From NCBI GenBank assembly GCA_028565635.1, contig JAOXYB010038640.1:1-13377 (forward strand): a DNA stretch of 13,377 nucleotides, read 5' to 3'. Positions 7,165 through 13,377 of this stretch are shown here, in pieces (the first letter of the stretch is position 1; each line of letters starts with the position of its first letter). The notes beneath the pieces are model-generated. The model saw nothing but the letters and a program-made list of their open reading frames with translations, searched no databases and had not been told where the DNA came from. The stretch comes from Phoronis ovalis. Lineage: Eukaryota > Phoronida > Phoronidae. The position numbers were made by a program, and so were the translations under genes.

Positions 7165-7767
7165 CTGTAAAGAAAAGAGGACAACTTCTTAATGAATTCA
7201 TTCCTACATTATAGGATAATATAATAAAAAAAATTGGCAACTGAAGCACTTTTTACTGCATGTCCGTAGTGACTACATCCCACTACAAAAACCAATGCAG
7301 AATGTTAAAAGAAAATGGACTTTATTAGCATATCCTTATTTTGTACATTTTTTTAAGTGTTTAAGAAATAATTATGAAGTGGTTTGGGCTACTGGCCAAT
7401 ACATACAGTATTTAAATGGACAAAATAGTAAAATCCAACTAGAATTTTTTGATATTTATATTTTTGATAGGTCTGTTTCTGTGTTTAAAACTGTTAATTT
7501 TACTTGCCTGAAAATCCAGTCAGGCAAAGTTTTAGGCATCGTCAGTTGTTTTGACAAAGTTTCAACTGATGCATGGAGGTTACAAGCATCAACGGCATCA
7601 GTCTTCTTCGGTGTCCCTGTTCGATGCTTGTATTTCTTTTTAATCGGTTTTTTGAGATGTACAACGGCATCAGTCTTCTTTGGTGTCCTTCTTCGAAGGT
7701 CGTATTTTTTTTTTTGAAGTTGGTAGTATTTGTCTCCATTTGAACTGTCTTTGTAAAATGTCGCCAT
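6093..7767 (-). CDS. divergent trypsin-like serine peptidase (PA clan), two exons
   Basis: Exon 1 (7508-7767) and exon 2 (6093-7164) encode 443 residues up to a TAG. Residues 1-86 are basic with no signal peptide, so a cytoplasmic or nuclear protein is likely. From about residue 165 a chymotrypsin-fold core is readable: GSGTVCCFG, then TAYH (His194), CDAALIEL (Asp349), the strand motif KTGLTTGLTYGRI (382-394) and GDHGDSGSLV (Ser429). All three catalytic positions are present. The His-Asp spacing (155 residues) is far longer than in trypsin, so a large insertion lies between them. The KxGxTTGLTxG plus GDSGSL pair is typical of non-secreted trypsin-like peptidases; I cannot name the family. The start is the first in-frame ATG after a stop at 7789-7791, with G at -3 and +4. 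The TAG falls inside the second barrel, so the product would be truncated. Confidence 0.75.
7165..7507 (-). other. GC-AG intron of the peptidase gene
   Basis: The donor CAG|GCAAGT matches the tight consensus of GC-AG introns at every base. The acceptor tcctcttttctttacag is excellent. This pairing joins WIF to SLDSF in frame. The nearby GT donor (7503) with the same acceptor would give a stop after five codons. An alternative is that GT donor with the weak acceptor cattaag ending at 7188, which also stays open and would add seven residues. Confidence 0.55.
7508..7767 (-). CDS. peptidase gene exon 1 (basic N-terminus)
   Basis: It encodes 86 codons plus two bases. The sequence starts MATFYKDSSNGDKYYQLQ and goes into a Lys/Arg-rich part with two copies of TPKKTDAV, each preceded by KKKY, 24 residues apart. 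RRRTPKK could act as a nuclear localisation signal (inference). The end is set by CAG|GCAAGT, which gives the phase that exon 2 needs. Coding beyond it (to 7456) would be intron. Confidence 0.65.
7570..7713 (-). repeat. 72-bp tandem duplication inside coding exon 1
   Basis: Two adjacent 72-base copies (7642-7713 and 7570-7641) encode residues 19-42 and 43-66. AACGGCATCAGTCTTCTT occurs identically in both on the + strand, and the flanks have diverged. The period is a multiple of three, so the frame is kept. Both copies give KKKY, six residues, then TPKKTDAV. Confidence 0.8.
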
Positions 7768-8074
7768 CACAGTGCTAATAACCAATAGCTAACCTGAATT
7801 TCATACAACGTAATTGTACAATATGGTTTTTGCCAGACATGGTTAGTTGGAACTTGCATTCAACATGTGGAATAAGATAGAGTAGTAATTAACTGGTAAT
7901 ATAGAGAGTGCCACGCAATAACTGGAATGAATACTCTCACTTTTCCAAACAACTTATAGTTTTCAAAAATAAACTTATGTTTTGAACCAGTGTTTTGATT
8001 TTTAGTTTTACTAGAAAGGTATCCGTGCTATGAGAATTGATTTCTGTATCAACACAGGTACCACACCGTACCTG
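7768..8074 (-). promoter_or_regulatory. upstream region of the peptidase gene
   Basis: AT-rich and without a gene. A CCAAT pentamer (7782-7786 on the + strand) lies about 15 bases from the ATG. No TATA box is convincing. ATTCAG|GTTAG about 30 bases before the ATG could be an acceptor for a non-coding first exon, so the real promoter may be further right. Confidence 0.25.
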
Positions 8075-8199
8075 GGGTGGGTTTCTCGTTACTGTATCTT
8101 ACGATGGGCGTCGTTTTAAGTCTATCGTAAAGTCTAGTGTAGTTTAAATTGAATCATAAACTTAGGCTTAAGATACAATACGTTTTGAGAAACTCACCC
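8075..8199. mobile_element. foldback MITE-like element
   Basis: The left end GGGTGGGTTTCTC (8075-8087) is inverted at the right end as GAGAAACTCACCC (8187-8199), with one mismatch. Further in, TGTATCTTA at left pairs with TAAGATACA at right, so the arms extend imperfectly to about 30 bases. It is 125 bp and non-coding. No clear target-site duplication was found, and I cannot assign it to a superfamily. Confidence 0.55.
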
Positions 8200-8601
8200 T
8201 TGAAGTCAATGACCTGAAAATTGTACATACCAAATTTTATCTTATATTGGAACACTTACATAATTGAAGTTACCAATATCTTTGACACAACAAAGATGAA
8301 ATAACTTAAAAATCAAATGAACTTCAGTTCTGGCTGGAGTAGAATTTGATCATACTTTTATTTGAAATTGTGCTTAACTTGATACGTAATGAAAGGCCAC
8401 CGCTGTATCTGGATGGCATTTTACAAAAATATGATGGGATTGCAGAGATTCCTCAGATCACTGTTGGCAAGAATGTTTTTTGATGCTATTAACAAATACC
8501 TGTAAAAAGCTAAATAGTCCGACAATCATAAAATTAATAATATATCAAAGCAAAACATTACAAGAAAGTGAAAATTTTGATTTAGAAAAATGAAAGGAAC
8601 T
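8200..8601. other. intergenic region between foldback element and tandem array
   Basis: AT-rich. Apart from the coding-like segment at 8343-8505, nothing was recognised. Confidence 0.5.
8343..8505 (+). pseudogene. short coding-like segment with a frameshift, unidentified
   Basis: One frame is open for 46 codons from a TAG at 8340-8342 to a TGA at 8481-8483. From about 8376 it looks like real protein: NLIRNERPPLYLDGILQKYD, then GIAEIPQITVGKNVF. The stop falls just after a run of six T. In the next frame the sequence goes on as DAINKYL and stops at TAA (8503-8505), which reads like a natural C-terminus. I do not recognise the protein. It could be a relic of a gene or transposon ORF, or an exon of an unseen gene. 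Confidence 0.3.
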
Positions 8602-8983
8602 CCAGTTCCGGTTTTTATCCGATCAGCTCATTTTCGATACAGAGTAAGTACAGGTCAAAGTACAGTTTAGGCATAATATTGGCCCGGATTACTTCCAGTG
8701 TGGTCAACTAGTGGTCATGTTTGTTCTGGAGAGGGTATGTCACATTGCATCTATAATTGCAAGGACGAGGCGCTACCTGGAAAATTCAAAGGTGGTTCTA
8801 AGAAGGCCATAGGTTGATAGGTCAGGTGATGTTTTAAAGTGACCTTGAGGAGTAGTTCAAATACTGGTACGAATCTTCAACATTTTTTGCTGTGCGTAAC
8901 ACTTTATTTGTCTCGCAATATCTGCTTCAGTTTTATTCTATCAACACCATATTTAGTACAGGGTAAATGACCTGGATCACTTT

Positions 8984-9010
8984 AAATATGGCCAACTGGT
9001 GGCCATATTT
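8984..9010. repeat. perfect 11-bp hairpin in the array
   Basis: AAATATGGCCA (8984-8994), loop ACTGG, then TGGCCATATTT (9000-9010), fully complementary. The same place in other units keeps a shorter or mismatched version (for example ATGGCC...GGCCAT near 11774-11792). Confidence 0.85.
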
Positions 9011-9924
9011 GTTTCTAAGAAGCACGTCACATTGCGCCCAATTCAGGAAAGTTGAAGCTTTTAGTGGATGATTCAAAGATGGATTCAAGAAGGCCATAGT
9101 TATTGAGCATATTGTGGTAGGTGACATTTTAAAATAACCTTAAGAAGTAGGTCAAATGCTGATCTGAACCTTCGACATTTTTTGTACTTGACATTTACTT
9201 TGTCTTGCAATAACTACTTCGGTTTTTATCTGATCAGTTTTATATTTGGTACAGGGTATATACAAGTAAAAGTACATAATTTTGAACTGGATCAATTCTA
9301 AGATGGTTGGCTGGTGGCCCTGTTGCTTCATGTGATTGAACTGTGCAGTAACAGCTTCAGTTTTTATCCGATCAGCTTCATATTCAGTGCAGAGTAAGTA
9401 CAGGTCAAAATATAGGTTAGATATAATATTTACCCAGAATATTTTGAATATGGGCGACTGGCAGTCATGTTTGTCCCCGAGAGGGCAGGTCAATTTGCGC
9501 CTATTTTGGGAAAGACGAAGCTTTGACTAGACGATTCAAAGATGGATGAACAAATGCCATAGTTTTATTAGCATATTGTGGTGGAGACATTTTAAAATGA
9601 CCTTGAGAAGTAGGTCAAATGTCGATCTAAATATTCAACATTTTCTGTTATGTGTGGCATTTTCTTGTAATAACTGTTTTTATCCAGTTAGCTTTATATG
9701 TGCCTCAGTGTAAATTCAGGTCGGTTATAATTTTGACCAAGATGGCAGATCGGCGGCCATGTTCGTTCTTGAAAGAGTATGTCTCGTTGCTCCTGTTTCA
9801 AGAAAGACAAAGCATTGACTGGACGATTTGAAGGTAGATTAACGATGGGCATAAGTTGGTGGGCGTATTAGGCTAGGTGACGTATTAAAATGACCTTGCG
9901 AAGTAGGTCATCAAATGCCAATCC

Positions 9925-10165
9925 AAATCGTTATTGTGTCTGGTAATTTACTCTACATATGCAACTCTTAACGGAACTACTCCAGAAATTGCACTGACCA
10001 GGTACAAATTAATACTATGAACCTATGATGTAATCCTAAAGGTGTGATGAGCATAAAACTTGTTTGATCTAACCTGTAATGCAACCTGTCTAAGCTGAAC
10101 TAGTTAACATGTTTATGCCCGTCCACACAGTGACTGGGCTTATAGTCGTAGTGAAAGTGTCATTG
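9925..10165. other. unrelated insert interrupting a long unit
   Basis: The unit starting at 9676 breaks off after AAATGCCAATCCAAATCG, and its missing end resumes near 10165 (TGCCGTACGTAACACTTTCC). The roughly 240 bases between resemble no other part of the array. No terminal inverted repeat, target duplication, tRNA-like box or poly-A tail was found. It could be a small transposon of unknown type. Confidence 0.5.
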
Positions 10166-10880
10166 TCATTGCCGTACGTAACACTTTCCTTTATCTTGCG
10201 ATAACAGTCTCAGTTTTTACCCGGTCATTTCATATTCGGTACAGGGTGAATACAGGTCAAAGTGCAGGCCGGTTATACTTGTGACTTTGATTACTTCCAA
10301 TATGACCGACTGGTAGCCATGTTTGTTCCCGAGAGGGCACGTAAAGTTGCATTTATAGCTGCAAAGATGAAGCACTGCCTGGACAATTCAAAGGTGGTTC
10401 TAGGAAGGCCATAGGTTGATGGGCGTAATAGGCTAGGTCACATTTTAAAATGACCTTGACAAGTAGGTAAAATATTATGAATCTTCAACATTTTTTACCG
10501 TGCACCACGCTTTCATTGTCTTGCAATAACTGCGTCAGTTTTTATCCGATCAGCTCCATATTCGGTACAGAGTAAGTACAGGTCAAAGTACAGTTATATA
10601 TAGTATTGACCTGGATTACTTCCAACATGGCCGACTGATTCTCGAGATTGTACGTCATAATAACAGCTTCAGTTTTTATCCAATCAGCTTCATATTCAGT
10701 ACAAAGTACATATTACTGTACAGGCTATGTGTAATTTTGACCGAGATTACTTCCAAAATGACTTACTGACGGCCGTGTTTGTTCCCGAGAAGGCTCATAA
10801 CATTGCCTGAACAAACCAAAGGTGGTTCTAGGAAGGCCATAGGTTGATGGGCGTTTCTTTGTTTCGCAATAACTGCTTCC

Positions 10881-11534
10881 GTCTTTATCCGATTAGCTCC
10901 ATATTTGATACAAAGCTAGTACAGGTCAAAGTACAGGATATATACAATATTGACCCGGATTACTTCCAATATGGGCAACTGGCAGCCATGTTTGTTCCCG
11001 AGAGGGCACGTAATGTTGCATCTATAGCTGCGAAGACAAAGCGCTGCCTGAATAATTCAAAGGTGGTTCTAGGAAGGCAATAGGTTGATGGGCGTAGTAG
11101 ACTAGGTGACCTTTTAAAATGACCTTGACAAGTAAGTCAAATGCCGGTATGAAACTTCGACGTTTTTTACCTTGCATAACTTTCTTTGTTTTGCAATTAC
11201 TGCTTCCGTTTTTATCTGATTGGTTCCATATTTGGTACAAAGTAAGTACAGGTCAAAGGACAGGATATATACAATATTGACCCGGATTACTTCCAATATG
11301 GCCAACTGGCAGCTGTGTTTGTTCCCAAGACGGCACGTAATGTTGCGTCTATAGCTGCAAAGATGAAGCGCTGCCTGGATGATTCAAAGGTGGTTTTAGG
11401 AAGTCCATAGGTTGGTGGGTGTAATAGGCTAGTTGACATTTTAAAATGACCTTGACAAGTAAGTCAAATGCCGGTAAGAATCTTTGACATTTTTTACTGT
11501 GCGTGACTTTCTTTGTCTTGCAATATCTGCGTCA
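10881..11534 (+). repeat. two adjacent 327-bp long units, the most similar neighbours in the array
   Basis: Units 10881-11207 and 11208-11534 have identical lengths and long identical stretches, for example GATATATACAATATTGACCC and AATGACCTTGACAAGTAAGT. They share variants not seen elsewhere (AAGTAAGTCAAATGCCGGTA), pointing to a fairly recent duplication of one unit. Confidence 0.75.
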
Positions 11535-12895
11535 GTTTTTGTCTGATCAGCTCCATATTCGGTTAAGAGTAGGTAAAGGTCAAAGTACAGGATATATGTA
11601 ATATTGACCTAGATTACTGTTAACAAGGCCGGCTGATGGCCATGTTGGTTCTTGAGATAACACGTAACACTGCCGCTATAGCCGCGAAGACGAAACGCTG
11701 CCTGGATGATTTAAGGGTGGTTCTAGGAAGGCTAGACAGGTTATATATAATATTGACCCGGATACCTTCCAATATGGCCAACTGGCGGCCATGTTGGTTT
11801 TCAAGATTGTACTTCCGATATGACTGACTGGCAGCCATGTTTGTTCCTGAGAGGGCACATAAATGTTACTTCTATAGCTGCAAAGTGCTGCCTGGACAAT
11901 TCAAAGGTGGTTCTAGGAAAGCCATAGGTTGGTGGGTGGGCATAGTAGGCTATGTGAATTTTAAAATGACTTTGTCAAGTAGGTCAATGTGTGACACTTT
12001 CTTTGTCTCGCAATAACTGCTTCAGTTTTAAGCGATGAGCTTCATATTCGGTACAGAATAAGTACAGGTCAAAGTACAGGTTATATATAATATTGACCCG
12101 GATTACTTCCAGTAGCGCCGACTGGTTGCCTTGTTGGTTCTCAAGATTATACGTTGTAATAATAGCTTCAGTTTTGTCCGATCAGCTTCATACCCAATAC
12201 AGCGTAAATCTGGTCACAGTATAGGCTATATATAATTTTGACCTGGATTACTTCCAGTATGGCCGACTGATGGCCATATTTGTTCCTGAGAGGGTACGTA
12301 ATGTTGCATCTACAGCCGCGAAGACGAAGCACTATCTGGACAATTGAAAGGTGATTCTAGGAAGGCCATAGCTTGGTGGGTGTAATAAGCTAGGTGGCAT
12401 TTTAAAATGACCTTTGACATTTTTGCTGTGCTTAACACTTTTGTCTTGCAGTAACTGCTTCAGTTCTTGTCTGATTAGCTTCATATTCAGTACAGAGTAA
12501 GTACAGTTTATATATTATATTGACCCGGATTATTTCCAATATGGTCAACTGGTGGCCATGTTGGTTCTTGGTATTGTACATCATAATAACAGCTTCAGTT
12601 TTTATCCAATCAGCTTCATGTTCAGTGTAGGGTAAGTACTGATCACAGTACAGGCTTTATATAATTTTGACCTACATGTAGATTACTTCCAGTATGGTCG
12701 ACTCTTGACCATATTTATTCCCGTGAGGGTATATCACATTGCGTCTATAGCCGTAAAGACGAAGCACTGTCTGGATGATTCAAAGACAATTTAAAATGAC
12801 CTTTACAAATACGTCAAATGCCGGTACGAATCTTCGAAATTTTTTGCTGTGCATAACAGTGTCTTTGTCTGGCAAAAACTGTATAGGGTAAATAT

Positions 12896-13211
12896 TAGCT
12901 GATGTCAGTTAAAGAATAAGTTTCAATACATAAGAATACAGTTACTGTATTTTAAACCTTGTACTAATAATTATCTGGATTATATGAAATCTAACATTTG
13001 GATATCTTTTTAAGGTAAGATTTCTGCTTAGATCCTCATAAATGAGGAACTACTTATATTTTGTTAAATAAAGATCTGGATTCTACTCAAGAAAATGTGG
13101 GATGTTTTTTTGGAGAATAAATGTAAGGCTGCTTTTCTTTTTGGATAAAAATTAATTTTAAAGTTCGTCCTCTAACTATTATGTAAAGGTTTATATGGAG
13201 AGAATTTAAGA
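12896..13211. other. AT-rich region after the array
   Basis: No gene or repeat was recognised. If the exon at 13212 is real, this is its promoter or 5' UTR. No clear TATA box was seen. Confidence 0.5.
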
Positions 13212-13328
13212 ATGGGGAATGTTTTGCCATTTAAAATGTCTTTGAAATTTGGTAAGAATGACTTCCGGGAGGATGAGATTTTAGTATTAGAGAATTTAAC
13301 GAAAGTGACTGTATGTGTGTGTCATTGA
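13212..13328 (+). CDS. possible first coding exon of a rightward gene (partial)
   Basis: ATG at 13212 has an excellent start context (A at -3, G at +4) and is the first ATG after an in-frame stop at 13173-13175. The frame reads MGNVLPFKMSLKFGKND, then FREDEILVLENLTKVTV, and stops at TGA (13326-13328). Met-Gly-Asn at the start fits an N-myristoylation signal, and the later part is acidic and helical. A strong donor (TTTG|GTAAGA, GT at 13251) could end the exon early, or a later donor near 13302-13316 could be used. I do not recognise the family, and with 38 codons chance remains possible. Confidence 0.33.
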   Translation: MGNVLPFKMSLKFGKNDFREDEILVLENLTKVTVCVCH

Positions 13329-13377
13329 ATGTTCTCCACGATCAAGCTCTGCACCGCACACTTTTATATCAGCACCG

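Larger units (their letters stand above)
8602..12895 (+). repeat. degenerate tandem array with long (about 290-327 bp) and short (about 135-146 bp) units
   Basis: Each unit starts near CAGTTTTTATCCGATCAGC. Anchors fall at 8611, 8930, 9222, 9360, 9676, 10213, 10538, 10672, 10881, 11208, 11535, 12025, 12171, 12463 and 12598. Long units run through GTACAGGTCAAAGTACAGG, TTGACCCGGATTACTTCCA, a GGCC hairpin, CCCGAGAGGGCACGTAA, AAAGGTGGTTCTAGGAAGGC, CATTTTAAAATGACCTTGAC and CTTTGTCTTGCAATAACTG. Short units (9222-9359, 10538-10671, 12025-12170, 12463-12597) share the first half, then switch to GTTGGTTCTCGAGATTGTAC and CATAATAACAGCTTCAG. Every short unit is followed by a long one. The unit at 10672-10880 has an internal deletion, and 11535-12024 is a composite of partial copies. 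The array starts and ends close to unit boundaries. Open frames inside it are interrupted and not conserved between copies, so I call no genes. Confidence 0.9.

Noticed and set aside
7037-7249. 70-codon minus-strand open frame across the peptidase acceptor
   Set aside because: Out-of-frame shadow of the peptidase exon.
7501-7508. GT donor (CAA|GTAAAA) as the end of peptidase exon 1 with the ttctttacag acceptor
   Set aside because: The phase does not fit: it reads into a TAG five codons into exon 2. It works only with the poor cattaag acceptor, so the GC donor is preferred.
7295-7717. 140-codon + strand open frame
   Set aside because: It is antisense to peptidase exon 1 and its intron. Its repeated ASVFFGV segments simply mirror the 72-bp duplication.
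9152-11858. Several 60-113 codon open frames inside the tandem array on both strands
   Set aside because: They occur in different units and frames, are interrupted in sister units and show no constraint. They follow from the repeat sequence and are not genes.
8602-12895. CRISPR array as an explanation for the repeats
   Set aside because: Units are hundreds of bases long and diverged throughout, with no short identical repeats separated by unique spacers, and the setting is a eukaryotic genome.

Overview
The window looks like nuclear DNA of an invertebrate animal. It is AT-rich, has spliced genes with introns of a few hundred bases, and holds small terminal-inverted-repeat elements and a long degenerate tandem repeat. 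No bacterial operon structure, ribosome-binding sites, rRNA or CRISPR array is visible. The HAUS6 protein still aligns by eye with vertebrate HAUS6, which fits a lophotrochozoan such as a mollusc or another slowly evolving bilaterian. That taxonomic guess is inference only.

Bases 1-4604 (+ strand) carry six consecutive internal exons of HAUS6, a subunit of the augmin (HAUS) complex that recruits gamma-tubulin for branching microtubule nucleation in the spindle. All six exon junctions keep the reading frame. The 5' exons lie left of the window. The 3' end is unresolved: a short terminal exon at 4730-4770 followed by AATAAA signals near 4982 and 5007 is possible but unproven. Two small inverted-repeat elements (3340-3458 and 3779-3923) sit inside its introns.

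Bases about 5100-7767 (- strand) hold a convergent two-exon gene for a divergent trypsin-like (PA-clan) serine peptidase with recognisable His, Asp and Ser catalytic motifs. Its basic N-terminal exon contains a 24-codon tandem duplication. Its intron is best read as GC-AG. An in-frame TAG cuts the second beta-barrel just after the catalytic serine, and 58 homologous-looking codons follow in the same frame. It may be a recent pseudogene, a null allele, a readthrough gene or a sequence error. An AATAAA on the minus strand at 5118-5123 is the likely 3' end, so this gene and HAUS6 would meet tail to tail.

Bases 7768-8600 contain the presumed promoter of the peptidase gene, a 125-bp foldback element (8075-8199) and a short coding-like relic (8343-8505). 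Bases about 8602-12895 are a tandem array of diverged units in two lengths, about 290-327 and about 135-146 bases, interrupted by an unrelated insert near 9925-10165. Each long unit carries a GGCC hairpin, a CATTTTAAAATG palindrome and nuclear-receptor-type half sites. After the array comes AT-rich DNA, then a possible first coding exon of a rightward gene (13212 onward) whose product would start Met-Gly-Asn.
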